A stretch of DNA of 64,000 bases from Dyadobacter sp. MSC1_007 (GCF_023667495.1 NZ_JAMOZL010000016.1:62001-126000); one strand, 5' to 3'. Counted from the first letter of the stretch, positions 53,976-63,447 are shown. Numbers and translations are program-made. The notes: a model not told the origin generated them from the letters alone.

Positions 53976-56900
53976 TTAGAAGTTAACTTTTATACCAGCG
54001 GAGAATGTTCTTGGAACCGGGTATGACTCGTCGTCATTATTCAGTTCAATTCCAGCTCTTACACCGGCATCCGGGTTATTTCCTGGGTACTTCGTGATCA
54101 GCAAAAGGTTAGCCGCATTAATGAAAACGCGCGCATCAGACAGGATACCGTCAACTTTGGGAAGCGTGTAGCCGATGGTCACGTTCTTGATCCAGGTATG
54201 CGTTCCGTCGTACACATAGCGCTCGCTGCTCTCGCGTGACCATTTGAAATAGTCGGTTCCGCCCTGGGAATGCTTGTCATTCGGGTTTGGCCCTGGGTTT
54301 TCGGCTGAGCGCCAGCGGTCTTTTGCTTTTTCCAACACATTGAACACCCCATCCATATTCATCGTCGAAGCTTCGATATTACGGTAAATGTCGAATTTGT
54401 AGGCGCCCATCAGCAACACACTCACATCGAAGCGTTTGTAATCGGCAGCAACAGTCCATCCCCAGTTGAATTTAGGGTTAGGGTTGCCAATTTCGGTCAT
54501 ATCCTTCGTGTCATAAGAAACAATGCCGTCTGGTCCGCCATTCGGAGCGCCGTGCAAATCGGCGAACTTCATTGCGCCAGGAACGGCTCCTTCCTGCAAT
54601 GGTGCCGCGTCGATCTCAGCCTGCGTATTGAAAATACCCAGTTTGCGGTAGCCGAACAGCATACCGATCGGACGTCCTACCTGGTGCATATTGTAGCCGC
54701 CGTACTGACTTCCGTTCAAAATGAAGTCGTTCTGACCTTTAATTTCGAGGATCTTGTTGCGGTTGAACGTGATGTTCGCATTGGTACGGAAGTTCACTCC
54801 GCCGATCTTCATGCGGTAAGTAGCAGCCACTTCCACACCTTTGTTCTGTACCTTACCCAGATTTTTCAATGTGGACGTAAAACCTGACACGGCCGGAATG
54901 CTGTATCCAAGCAACATATCATCGGTGATCTTTTTGTAGTATTCCACTGTAAATACCAACCGGTTGTTGAATGTGGCCAGGTCTAATCCAATGTCGAGCT
55001 GGTTGGATTTCTCCCAGGTTAGTTGCGAGTTGGCAAAGCGCGTCACTGTTTTACCGGAAGCCAAAGTGTTGTTAAACACGTAGTTATTCAGCCCAAGAAA
55101 TGCAAGGCTGGCGTAGTTACCATCGTCACCGGAATTCTGTCCGGTTCCGAAGTTATTGGCTGCGCTCACATTGTAGGTGTTGTTACCGGTCATACCCCAG
55201 CTTCCGCGGAGTTTCAGGTCTGTAAGCCAGTTGGCCTTCGGCATGAAAGCTTCTTCCGAAATCCTCCATCCGACAGATGCCGCGGGGAAGTTACCATACT
55301 TGTTGCCCTCACTGAAACGGGAACTGCCTTCACGGCGGAAAGAGGCTGAAAAAAGGTATTTGTCTTTAAATGAATAGTTTAACCTGGCCATGTAGGCAAT
55401 CATCGTCCAACGGCGTTCGATCGAGTTGGAAGAGCGGATGGTTGCATTGCCCAGGAATGGCGACAGGTCATCGGGGAATGTATTTCCACTGCCATACAAT
55501 CCTTTCACGGTCTCTTGTTGTGCCGTATAGCCGAGCATAGCATCGAAATGATGGTTTTCTCCAAACTGGCGATTGTAAGTCAGCAACTGATCCGCAGCAT
55601 AGTTTTTGAGTTCTTCGGCATCGTCACGTTCGGTAGCGATCCGCGGCGGAGCACCGTTTGTACCTGTGGCCACTGGCAAACCGATCGTCGACGGAATATA
55701 CTCCTTGTAGGTATTATAATTGATCTTCGCATTAATGGAAGACCTGAATTTTAGGCCCGGGGCCAGGTTCAGTTCAATGAATCCATTAGACGTGATGTCA
55801 GCGATGTTCCGGTTACGGTTGATATTTTTCAGCATGTACAACGGGTTCGGAAAACCGAAAATATCGCCCACGCCATTATAATATGGGATCAGCTCACCCT
55901 TTTCGTCGTAGGCCGGGTAGCGGGGATCGGCTATCAGGGTTAAACCTACCTGTGCATTCCGTCCGTCCGTAGCCGCAAGGCTCGACCTGGAATAGCTACC
56001 AGCGATATTCACACCCATTGAGATGAATTTGTTAACATCTCCGTGCAGGTTCGTACGCACCGAAGCGCGGTCGTAGTCTGTGTAACGCAGCGCGCCATCT
56101 TCTTTGTAATAGCCCAGCGAAATAACCGACTTCACCGGCCCTTTTCCGGAAGAAAGCGTCACATTGACGTCCTTGTAGGGCGCGTTGTTGTGCAGGATCA
56201 GATCGAACCAGTTGGTAGAATATTTGGTATCCGCAGGGTTTCGGAAGTCAATCGGGATCTCCTCATTGGTCGGCTGTCGTTTATTAGCCAGGACAAAACG
56301 TCCGATGAAAACCTCTTTTTTGAATTGTGCGAAATCCTGACCATTCAATACTTTGGTCTTACGGGATTCCGGCACATTCTGAATACCGTAGTCGATCGAG
56401 ACATTCAAACTTGTTTTTCCTTCCTTAGCGGCCTTCGTGGTGATCAGCACAACCCCGTTGGAACCGCGCGCACCGTAAATGGCGGTCGAGGCTGCATCTT
56501 TCAAAACCGAAATGGTTTCGATGTCGTTGGGGTTCAGGTTTTGTCCGGCGGACGTTCCAACCGGAAAACCATCGATAACGTACAAAGGATCACTGCCCGC
56601 ACCGAGCGAGCTGATCCCCCTTACTTTGATATCGAACTGCTGACCGGGCGTACCGCTTTTCTGTTTAATGATAACCCCCGGAGCCTGTCCCTGGATCATC
56701 CGCGTCACATTCGACTTTGGTACTTCACCAATGTCCTGGATATTGATGGTTGAAATGGCAGAAGTGATGTCTCGCCGACGTTGGGTACCATATCCCACTA
56801 CGATGACTTCTTCTAATGCTTTTGTATCAACGGCTAATTGTACGTCAATTGCAGTCTGATTTCCCACTGAAATCTCTTTTGGTACGTACCCGACGAACGA

Positions 56901-57209
56901 GAAAACAAGGACGGGGCTGCCTGAATCCGGAATGTTAAGTGTGTAATCGCCTTCTGCGTCTGTGACTGTACCGGAACTAGATCCTTTCAGAACGACGCTA
57001 ACGCCCGGGAGGGCCACGCCTTTATCATCGCTGACTTTTCCTTTCAGAGAGCGGTCCGCGGTGATGGATACCGGGTCGTTTGCCGGGGTGACATTCGCCG
57101 TAGCTTCTGTGAAGCCTGCAAATGCAATTCCCATTAACACCTGGCCAAGGATAAAACTGCGGATCGACCGCATGCCGGTGTTCAACTTTAAATGTCGAGG
57201 TTGATTCAT
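53976..57209 (-). CDS. SusC/RagA-type TonB-linked outer membrane transporter
   Basis: This 1077-residue protein has an N-terminal leader MNQPRH and a hydrophobic stretch (FILGQVLMGIAFAGF), a carboxypeptidase-D-like domain (RSLKGKVSDDKGVALPGVSV), the plug (VIVVGYGTQRRRDITSAIST, LKDAASTAIYGARGSNGVV) and a barrel ending in AGIKVNF. The start is supported by the parallel N-terminus of the SusC at 44396-47641. Promoter copy D lies about 220 bp upstream, so the leader is long. The space 57210-57431 shows no gene. Confidence 0.93.
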   Translation of the reverse strand: MNQPRHLKLNTGMRSIRSFILGQVLMGIAFAGFTEATANVTPANDPVSITADRSLKGKVSDDKGVALPGVSVVLKGSSSGTVTDAEGDYTLNIPDSGSPVLVFSFVGYVPKEISVGNQTAIDVQLAVDTKALEEVIVVGYGTQRRRDITSAISTINIQDIGEVPKSNVTRMIQGQAPGVIIKQKSGTPGQQFDIKVRGISSLGAGSDPLYVIDGFPVGTSAGQNLNPNDIETISVLKDAASTAIYGARGSNGVVLITTKAAKEGKTSLNVSIDYGIQNVPESRKTKVLNGQDFAQFKKEVFIGRFVLANKRQPTNEEIPIDFRNPADTKYSTNWFDLILHNNAPYKDVNVTLSSGKGPVKSVISLGYYKEDGALRYTDYDRASVRTNLHGDVNKFISMGVNIAGSYSRSSLAATDGRNAQVGLTLIADPRYPAYDEKGELIPYYNGVGDIFGFPNPLYMLKNINRNRNIADITSNGFIELNLAPGLKFRSSINAKINYNTYKEYIPSTIGLPVATGTNGAPPRIATERDDAEELKNYAADQLLTYNRQFGENHHFDAMLGYTAQQETVKGLYGSGNTFPDDLSPFLGNATIRSSNSIERRWTMIAYMARLNYSFKDKYLFSASFRREGSSRFSEGNKYGNFPAASVGWRISEEAFMPKANWLTDLKLRGSWGMTGNNTYNVSAANNFGTGQNSGDDGNYASLAFLGLNNYVFNNTLASGKTVTRFANSQLTWEKSNQLDIGLDLATFNNRLVFTVEYYKKITDDMLLGYSIPAVSGFTSTLKNLGKVQNKGVEVAATYRMKIGGVNFRTNANITFNRNKILEIKGQNDFILNGSQYGGYNMHQVGRPIGMLFGYRKLGIFNTQAEIDAAPLQEGAVPGAMKFADLHGAPNGGPDGIVSYDTKDMTEIGNPNPKFNWGWTVAADYKRFDVSVLLMGAYKFDIYRNIEASTMNMDGVFNVLEKAKDRWRSAENPGPNPNDKHSQGGTDYFKWSRESSERYVYDGTHTWIKNVTIGYTLPKVDGILSDARVFINAANLLLITKYPGNNPDAGVRAGIELNNDDESYPVPRTFSAGIKVNF

Positions 57210-57431
57210 ACGCTTAGGAATTGGAATAGTTAAAGTTTAGATCTCATTAATGGGCTGCTTGTCCTTTTTTCTGGCATAGGGTTATGTTTTGGTGGAACAT
57301 TGCGTCTGAAACGGCGCTTAAGAGGTTAATAAATTCAAATCGCCACCTGTCAGTAAAGCGATTGAGGATGAAGCACATATCTAGTTAGGTGTTCGATATG
57401 TACAATTAATGATTTGAATTGTATTATTTTA

Positions 57432-57476
57432 CAATAGTATTGGTATTTGAAGTCCTTACTGTCCTGTGCTGTCCGG
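57432..57476 (-). promoter_or_regulatory. Shared GACAG-box promoter, copy D
   Basis: On the minus strand CCGGACAGCACAGGACAGT (57458-57476) is followed after exactly 18 bp by TACTATTG (57432-57439). It is the rightmost copy and lies 140 bp from the XRE regulator gene, which is read in the same direction and ends before it. Confidence 0.7.
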
Positions 57477-57542
57477 TAAAAATGGAAATTTGTACGTACA
57501 CGGACTGGCGAAATGGCTGATTGAGGGATGGTGGAACAAAAA

Positions 57543-57586
57543 TTACCCTGCTTGCGAAGGCAAATGCGGCCTCGGAAGCAGGGTAA
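57543..57586 (-). terminator. Intrinsic terminator of the XRE regulator gene
   Basis: TTACCCTGCTT (57543-57553) and AAGCAGGGTAA (57576-57586) are exact inverted copies. On the minus strand the stem is followed by TTTTTG, about 30 bp past the stop at 57617. Confidence 0.75.
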
Positions 57587-57616
57587 GGAATTTTAATCGA
57601 CTTGTATGCTGTTGGT

Positions 57617-57994
57617 TTAGATTTGTTTAAACTCCTGAAAAGTGCCGTCTGAGTAGAATATGAGCACTTTTTCGACCCGTTTTTCTGCCGGAAGTGCCTT
57701 TGGTTCTCGAAGAGGATTTGATTGTACCGGCACGGGGGCCGAAATATTTTTTTTAGGCGATTCTGGCAGGGCCTCATTTTGGATGACTGGCAGTGGCTCG
57801 TCGTCCAAAATCCATTTCACCCCAAGATCGGGAAACCTCTTGACGATTTTCTGAACAATATCCAGGCTGGGCTTATTTCTTCCCGCCAGTATATGCGACA
57901 TGCTCGAACGCTGTATACCGATCTCATCCGCAAAAAGAGACGGTGTAAGGTTCTTATCATTCAGTATCCGTTTGATTTTCTCGGTAAGGTCCAT
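57617..57994 (-). CDS. XRE-family helix-turn-helix regulator
   Basis: This 125-residue protein has an N-terminal XRE/Cro-type helix-turn-helix (about 4-60, LTPSLFADEIGIQRSSMSHI, then GRNKPSLDIVQKIVKRFP), a short WILDD motif common in Bacteroidota XRE proteins, and a proline-rich linker. A C-terminal strand-like tail (RVEKVLIFYSDGTFQEFKQI) closes it. It has its own terminator and stands next to the promoter regulon, but nothing in the sequence ties it to the GACAG box. Such small regulators are common and may simply be autoregulated. Confidence 0.88.
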   Translation of the reverse strand: MDLTEKIKRILNDKNLTPSLFADEIGIQRSSMSHILAGRNKPSLDIVQKIVKRFPDLGVKWILDDEPLPVIQNEALPESPKKNISAPVPVQSNPLREPKALPAEKRVEKVLIFYSDGTFQEFKQI

Positions 57995-58153
57995 TTGTGT
58001 TTACATTCATCAGTTAAAATACAAATGTAAAGTTTAAATCGATTTAGATAAATATACTATATTTATTTATTTTAATAAATCAACATGAGTAATTGTAAGT
58101 AGAAATGTAAATTCATATAGTTTTAACATTATAAACAGAGAATTTGGGCGCGA

Positions 58154-58187
58154 AAAAAGCGGCACGAGTGAGCATGCCGCTTCTTTT
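58154..58187 (-). terminator. Intrinsic terminator of dapD
   Basis: AAGCGGCA (58157-58164) and TGCCGCTT (58175-58182) form the stem, with six T on the minus strand, about 30 bp past the dapD stop. Confidence 0.8.
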
Positions 58188-58214
58188 TATGATATAGAAA
58201 GTCCGTTCCGGATC

Positions 58215-59030
58215 CTAAACTGCCACCTGATTGTCGCGGAGTGCGTCGTTGAGCGATGTTTTCAGATCAGTGCTTGCTTTTCTTTTGCCGATAATTAAAG
58301 CACAAGGTACCTGGAAGGTCCCAGCTGCAAACTCCTTAGGAATCGTACCAGGGATTACCACTGAATTTTCAGGTACGAATCCCTTATATTCAACTGGTTC
58401 ACTGCCAGTTACGTCGATAATCTTCGAGCTTCCTGTAATGGTCACACCTGCGCCTAAAACGGCGCCTTTTCCGATTCTGGCCCCTTCGACCACGATGCAA
58501 CGAGAACCGATAAATGCGCCGTCTTCTATAATAACGGGTGCAGCCTGAACTGGCTCGAGCACCCCTCCTATTCCAACGCCGCCGCTAAGGTGTACATTTT
58601 TACCGATCTGTGCGCAGCTGCCGACAGTTGCCCAGGTGTCAACCATAGTACCTTCATCTATATATGCACCAATGTTGACATACGAGGGCATCAATATAAC
58701 TCCTTTCGAAATGTAAGCTCCATATCGGGCGACCGCCGGAGGGACTACCCTCACGCCAAGTTGCTCGTATCCGCTTTTTAGTTTCATCTTATCGTGGTAC
58801 TCGAATATGCCAACTTCGCTAACCTGCATTTGTTGAATCGGGAAGTAAAGAATGATCGCCTTTTTTAGCGCTTCGTTCACAATCCAATTACCATCGTCAG
58901 TTGGAGTAGCAACGCGCATGCGTCCCTTATCCACTTCTTCAATGATCTCACGGATGTAGTTCTTAGCCGATTCCTCCTTTAATAATTCGCGGTTAAGCCA
59001 GTAGCTTTCGATTTGTTCTGACAAATTCAT
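58215..59030 (-). CDS. dapD: 2,3,4,5-tetrahydropyridine-2,6-dicarboxylate N-succinyltransferase
   Basis: This 271-residue protein is DapD over its full length: an N-terminal helical part, then a left-handed beta-helix of hexapeptide repeats (GVILMPSYVNIGAYIDEGTM, VDTWATVGSCAQIGKNVHLS, GGVGIGGVLEPVQAAPVIIE) and a C-terminal segment CALIIGKRKASTD. It makes N-succinyl-2-amino-6-ketopimelate in the lysine and meso-diaminopimelate pathway. It is monocistronic with its own terminator. Confidence 0.96.
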   Translation of the reverse strand: MNLSEQIESYWLNRELLKEESAKNYIREIIEEVDKGRMRVATPTDDGNWIVNEALKKAIILYFPIQQMQVSEVGIFEYHDKMKLKSGYEQLGVRVVPPAVARYGAYISKGVILMPSYVNIGAYIDEGTMVDTWATVGSCAQIGKNVHLSGGVGIGGVLEPVQAAPVIIEDGAFIGSRCIVVEGARIGKGAVLGAGVTITGSSKIIDVTGSEPVEYKGFVPENSVVIPGTIPKEFAAGTFQVPCALIIGKRKASTDLKTSLNDALRDNQVAV

Positions 59031-59238
59031 GTTTAAGTAATAGATTAATGTAATTCTTTTAATGTACTTATTTACAGTGTGTTATAAAAAATAAAAATAA
59101 ATTAGCTTGCAAAAATTAAAATCAATAAAGGAAAAGTAGAGCCACCAAAAGAGAATCTAATAGTGACGCATAAGATGCGCGCTACCGGCAAATATAAGAA
59201 GCACAAAGCATTAATCCGAATTAATAAAAACCATTAAA

Positions 59239-59300
59239 ATTAGTAAATTCCAGAATAAAAATACTAAATTCATTAGTTTTTTCCTCCGAATTTACTAAAT
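59239..59300. promoter_or_regulatory. Inverted TTAGTAAATTC repeats upstream of gap
   Basis: TTAGTAAATTC (59240-59250) and GAATTTACTAA (59288-59298) are exact inverted copies. A third, overlapping inverted repeat ACTAA-N5-TTAGT lies between them. They sit about 60-115 bp before the probable -7 box of the gap gene in an otherwise featureless AT-rich space (59031-59400). This could be an operator. Confidence 0.35.
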
Positions 59301-59354
59301 ATTATAGTTAGATACGCTTCTAAGACTTTTTCTTCGTCTCATTTTCATCACAGC

Positions 59355-59362
59355 TACATTTT
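59355..59362 (+). promoter_or_regulatory. Probable -7 box of the gap promoter
   Basis: TACATTTT is one mismatch from TAnnTTTG and lies 38 bp before the gap start codon. The expected upstream box is not clear (only T-rich sequence at about 59328-59332). Confidence 0.35.
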
Positions 59363-59400
59363 TATTAATATTGCGGCAGAAATAACCAATCAACCTCGAT

Positions 59401-60414
59401 ATGTCAAAAGTAAAAGTTGCAATCAATGGATTCGGCCGCATTGGTCGTCTTGTTTATCGTCAGATCTACAATATGGAGGGCATCGATATAGTAGCCATCA
59501 ACGATCTGACCAGCCCAAAAGTATTAGCACATCTTCTCAAATACGATACTGCACAAGGCCGTTTTGATGCTGACGTTAAGTCAACCGACAATTCAGTAGT
59601 TGTGAATGGCGAAAACATCGTAATCTACGCTCAACGTGACCCGTCACAAATTCCCTGGGCATCACACGACGTAGACGTTGTACTGGAATGTACTGGTTTC
59701 TTTACCAGCCAGGAATCTGCAAGTGCGCATATTAAAGCAGGCGCTAAAAAAGTGGTTATCTCCGCTCCTGCTACCGGCGATCTGAAAACAATCGTTTTCA
59801 ACGTTAACCATAACATTCTGGACGGATCTGAAACGATCATCAGCGGTGCGTCATGTACCACTAACTGCCTTGCTCCGATGGCGCAGGTGTTAGAAGAGAA
59901 ATTTGGTATCGTGAACGGTCTGATGACTACAATCCACGCTTATACCAACGACCAGAATACACAGGATGCTCCTCACCCGAAAGGCGATTTGAGAAGAGCA
60001 CGTGCAGCAGCACAGAATATCGTTCCTAATAGCACTGGTGCCGCAAAAGCGATCGGCCTTGTATTGCCTTCATTGAAAGGTAAATTGGACGGATCCGCTC
60101 AACGCGTTCCTACGCTAACAGGCTCACTCACAGAGGTAACTGCTGTTCTTGGACGTGAAACTACCGTTGAAGAAGTAAATGCTGCAATGAAAGCTGCCGC
60201 TAACGAAAGCTTCGGTTACACAGAAGACGAAATCGTGAGCAGCGATATCATCGGTATCAGCTACGGATCACTGTTTGACGCAACTCAAACACGTGTTCAA
60301 AAAGTAGGTGACTCTCAATTGGTTAGAACTGTGGCTTGGTATGACAACGAAATGTCTTACGTTTCACAGCTTGTTAGAACTGTTTATTACTTCGCGAGCC
60401 TTATTGGAAAGTAA
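59401..60414 (+). CDS. gap: Glyceraldehyde-3-phosphate dehydrogenase
   Basis: This 337-residue class I GAPDH has a Rossmann start KVAINGFGRIGRLVYR, a dinucleotide-specificity segment VAINDLTSP, in which the aspartate favours NAD, and the catalytic cysteine C152 in SCTTNCLAP. The substrate domain segments are HAYTNDQNTQDAPHPKGDLR and the C-terminal WYDNEMSYVSQLVRTV. It links the triose phosphate produced by the aldolase at 12.5 kb to lower glycolysis. Codon use is even and looks highly expressed. A strong bidirectional terminator follows. Confidence 0.97.
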   Translation: MSKVKVAINGFGRIGRLVYRQIYNMEGIDIVAINDLTSPKVLAHLLKYDTAQGRFDADVKSTDNSVVVNGENIVIYAQRDPSQIPWASHDVDVVLECTGFFTSQESASAHIKAGAKKVVISAPATGDLKTIVFNVNHNILDGSETIISGASCTTNCLAPMAQVLEEKFGIVNGLMTTIHAYTNDQNTQDAPHPKGDLRRARAAAQNIVPNSTGAAKAIGLVLPSLKGKLDGSAQRVPTLTGSLTEVTAVLGRETTVEEVNAAMKAAANESFGYTEDEIVSSDIIGISYGSLFDATQTRVQKVGDSQLVRTVAWYDNEMSYVSQLVRTVYYFASLIGK

Positions 60415-60430
60415 TCTAACATACATTTAC

Positions 60431-60470
60431 AAAGAGACCCGTTTTGGCATTTGCTGAAACGGGTCTCTTT
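60431..60470. terminator. Bidirectional terminator between gap and trmB
   Basis: AAAGAGACCCGTTT (60431-60444) and AAACGGGTCTCTTT (60457-60470) are exact inverted copies with T-runs on both sides. They serve both convergent genes. Confidence 0.9.
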
Positions 60471-60472
60471 AT

Positions 60473-61132
60473 TTAAATCAATCTGGCCTTGATATATTTA
60501 ATAGTATATCCTTTTGCGGTAAAAATCCCTTCATAATGCGTTTTCACGCCATGATGTTCATCCAACAAATGTGACTCATACAAGTCACCGGTATGTTCGA
60601 TAATCTCAAAATTCGCAGCATTTCCGATCGTTTCAAGGCTGTATTCGTAGAGAAAATCGCTATCTGTTTTCAAGCAGAACAGTCCATCCTTTTTTAAGAA
60701 ATTGGCATATTTGTTTAGGAAGTCAGGGTTCGTAAGCCTGTATTTCTCGTCGCGATCCCGAACCTGCGGATCGGGGTGAATGAGCCAGATCTCGCTAAGC
60801 TCTCCTTGGTCAAAAAACTCATCAGAATATTGAATGCCTGCCCTTAGGAATGCCACGTTGTCGAGTTGATACTCTGTGGCCAAGGCGCTGCCCCGTGCAA
60901 TCCTGTCTCCCTTGATATCAACTCCGATGAAATTCTTATTTGGAAATTTCTTGCCCAGGCCTACCGTATACTCGCCTTTACCGCACGCCAGCTCGACTAC
61001 AATAGGCTGTTCTTTCTTAAAATACAAGCTGTTCCACTTCCCTTTTATCTCTGAATAAAGCGGCTTTCCCGCCTGAATTACATTTTCTGCCTGCTCACTA
61101 ACCTGATAATGATACAATTTCCTTCTTGCCAT
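60473..61132 (-). CDS. trmB: tRNA (guanine-N7-)-methyltransferase
   Basis: This 219-residue Rossmann methyltransferase has the SAM-binding block VVELACGKGEYTVGLGKKFP, FIGVDIKGDRIARG, and the TrmB signature IWLIHPDPQVRDRDEKYRLT with LNKYANFL and CLKTDSDFLYEYS after it. It methylates G46 of tRNAs. It lies 17 bp after the folC gene and is probably co-transcribed with it. Confidence 0.95.
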   Translation of the reverse strand: MARRKLYHYQVSEQAENVIQAGKPLYSEIKGKWNSLYFKKEQPIVVELACGKGEYTVGLGKKFPNKNFIGVDIKGDRIARGSALATEYQLDNVAFLRAGIQYSDEFFDQGELSEIWLIHPDPQVRDRDEKYRLTNPDFLNKYANFLKKDGLFCLKTDSDFLYEYSLETIGNAANFEIIEHTGDLYESHLLDEHHGVKTHYEGIFTAKGYTIKYIKARLI

Positions 61133-61149
61133 TCTAACTATACTATATT

Positions 61150-62451
61150 TTACAATTCTTCAAGATCGGCCACAACGAATGTGCTGCCACCGACATATAT
61201 TCCGTCCTCTGGTGTTGAGTCTAAAATAGCCTCTTTAAGCGCTTCATTGACGTTTTCGAATACCTTTCCGTATAAACCGAACTTCACTGCCTCAGTCGCA
61301 AGTTCTTCGGCGCTTAACGCCCGAAGGTTAGACGGGGCACAAAAGTAATACCGGGCCTCTTTCGGAAAAAGGGCAAGCATACCTGAAATATCTTTATCGG
61401 CAACGAAACCGATCACAAAGCGTTGTATGCCCGAACAAACGCTCGCAAACTGCCGGATCGTTTCGCTCAGACCGGCTGTATTATGCGCAGTGTCGCAGAA
61501 AACGTCCGGATTAGATCTTAACCGTTGCCACCGTCCTTTCAACCCTGTGATTGCTACCACCGACGCCAATGCCCTGTAAGTGGATTGTTCATCCAATTTC
61601 CAGCCTTTCGCCACCAATATTTCCCTGGCAGCCCACACGCCGGCAACATTCCGTACCTGATAGGTCCCGGTAAGGTCTAAACGTAGTTTCTTGGCCACGA
61701 TATCGCCCGTTTTTCGATCGACGATATCGATTATCATCTTCCCGGCCGATAGCCCCAAATTCCTTATTTCCAGCTCCTGCGAGGCGAAGACCAAAGATGC
61801 TGCACATGATTCAGCGGTATCCCTCAGCACATCTGCAATCTCCTTATTCTGATACTCGCTTACCACCACAGGCACGCCATCTTTGATAATTCCGGCTTTT
61901 TCCGAGGCTATTTTACCCAAAGTATCGCCGAGATACTGTGTATGGTCCCAACTGATGTTGGTGATTACAGATACTTCCGGCGTGATGATATTGGTTGAAT
62001 CGAGCCGTCCCCCCATGCCTACCTCGATCACTGCAATGTCGACTTTACACTTCTCAAAGTAAGAAAAAGCCATGGCTACGGTCACTTCGAAGAACGATGG
62101 GCTCAATCTTTCAATGTTAGATTTCTGATCATCGGTAAATGAAACAATGAATTCTTCGTCCACACAAGTGCCATTTACTCTGATTCGCTCCCTAAAATCC
62201 TTTAAATGAGGCGATGTATAAAGTCCGACCCTGTAACCCGACTCCTGCAATATCGCAGCAAGCATGTGGGATGTGCTGCCCTTGCCATTTGTACCCGCGA
62301 CATGCACTGTGGGATAAGTTTCCTGAGGGTTTCCCAACAGGCTACACAACTCTCTGGTAGTATGAAGGCCCGGCTTGAAAGCACGGGCCCCGATGTTTTG
62401 AAAAACCGGTAATCTGCTGTAGAGATACCCGATCGTTTCCTGATATGTCAT
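61150..62451 (-). CDS. folC: Dihydrofolate synthase / folylpolyglutamate synthase
   Basis: This 433-residue Mur-ligase-like protein has the P-loop VAGTNGKGSTSHMLAAIL, the folate-binding YTSPHLKDFRERIRVNG, EVGMGGRLDSTNIITPEVSV and the central SWDHTQYLGDTLGKIASEKAG. The C-terminal domain holds VFCDTAHNTAGL. It adds glutamate to dihydropteroate or folates. It begins 7 bp after the TonB-like gene stop, so tonB-like, folC and trmB look like one operon. Confidence 0.95.
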   Translation of the reverse strand: MTYQETIGYLYSRLPVFQNIGARAFKPGLHTTRELCSLLGNPQETYPTVHVAGTNGKGSTSHMLAAILQESGYRVGLYTSPHLKDFRERIRVNGTCVDEEFIVSFTDDQKSNIERLSPSFFEVTVAMAFSYFEKCKVDIAVIEVGMGGRLDSTNIITPEVSVITNISWDHTQYLGDTLGKIASEKAGIIKDGVPVVVSEYQNKEIADVLRDTAESCAASLVFASQELEIRNLGLSAGKMIIDIVDRKTGDIVAKKLRLDLTGTYQVRNVAGVWAAREILVAKGWKLDEQSTYRALASVVAITGLKGRWQRLRSNPDVFCDTAHNTAGLSETIRQFASVCSGIQRFVIGFVADKDISGMLALFPKEARYYFCAPSNLRALSAEELATEAVKFGLYGKVFENVNEALKEAILDSTPEDGIYVGGSTFVVADLEEL

Positions 62452-62458
62452 TTAACTA

Positions 62459-63385
62459 TTATCGTGAGCGTATTTTAAATGTAATGGTCCCGATGGACTC
62501 GTCCGGAACGTTAGCTGACTTCGGAACGAAAGTAAGGTCACGCACCGCGCTTTTGTATTTATTCACCACCGCATAGTCCGTTACAGTGGTACTTTGAGTG
62601 ATAACGCTTTTTACCCTGCCATTGCGGTCAACGGTGATCTTGAAAGTAATATCGCCGGTAGCATCCGAATTGTCATCCACAACTGGCCTTCTCGACCAGC
62701 TCCATCCGGACAGGTTAAGACCTACCGCCGTTCCGCCACCTCCGCCTTCACCTTTGTAAGTCTTGGCAAACAAGCTTCCGGTTTTTGAACCTTTATCGCC
62801 AACCCCCTCCGCATCGTCGCCATTGTTATTGCCGCCCACGCCGGTTTTCGTGCCATTTGTTCCGTTGCTACCCGACTTGCTGCCGGACGATTTTGTAAAA
62901 AGCGCGTCTTTGTTCACTGCCTTTTCAGGAGTCGGCTTCGTTACTGGCGCCGAAGCATTTTCGTTACCTGTCGATTTTTTCACCTCAGTCTTCTCGGGCG
63001 CTTCTACCGGACTCTCCACCTTCGAAGTGATCGCAGGCTTCTCAGCAACGGTTTTTGTGGGCTTAGCCGACTCGATTTTAGGCGGAGTGGGAGGCGTCGG
63101 CTTAGGAGTTGCGACGGACTTCACTTTTTTCACTTCATCCGCATCGGCTCGCATATTCTCAGCAACCTTGCTATTATTGGGTTTGTTGAACGTCTGCACG
63201 TCCCCTTTGCCTACTTTGCTCGTACCATAATTTACCTCGACGAACAACTCCATGGGCTCCGTTTTAGGCATAGAGGAGTTCAGACGGATAAAAAAGAAAA
63301 TGGCCAGCATAGCAGCCGTTATTCCGAAGGACCAAGCCCAGGATATTGCAATTCTCTGACGATCTTCTGCCTGTAATGTAATCAT
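62459..63385 (-). CDS. TonB-like energy transducer
   Basis: This 308-residue protein has a short cytoplasmic start, one membrane helix (about 13-36, WAWSFGITAAMLAIFFFI), a long lysine/proline/threonine-rich periplasmic linker with a glycine-rich segment (about 165-215), and a C-terminal TonB-like domain (ATGDITFKITVDRNGRVKSV to the end). This fits the inner-membrane proteins that energise TonB-dependent receptors such as the four SusC proteins here, although the partner ExbB/ExbD genes are not in the window before the edge. Confidence 0.85.
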   Translation of the reverse strand: MITLQAEDRQRIAISWAWSFGITAAMLAIFFFIRLNSSMPKTEPMELFVEVNYGTSKVGKGDVQTFNKPNNSKVAENMRADADEVKKVKSVATPKPTPPTPPKIESAKPTKTVAEKPAITSKVESPVEAPEKTEVKKSTGNENASAPVTKPTPEKAVNKDALFTKSSGSKSGSNGTNGTKTGVGGNNNGDDAEGVGDKGSKTGSLFAKTYKGEGGGGGTAVGLNLSGWSWSRRPVVDDNSDATGDITFKITVDRNGRVKSVITQSTTVTDYAVVNKYKSAVRDLTFVPKSANVPDESIGTITFKIRSR

Positions 63386-63447
63386 TAGCTGATTTAGGAT
63401 TTTCTTCTCGGAAAACGTAAAATTAACAAAAATCGTGCGTAACCAAA

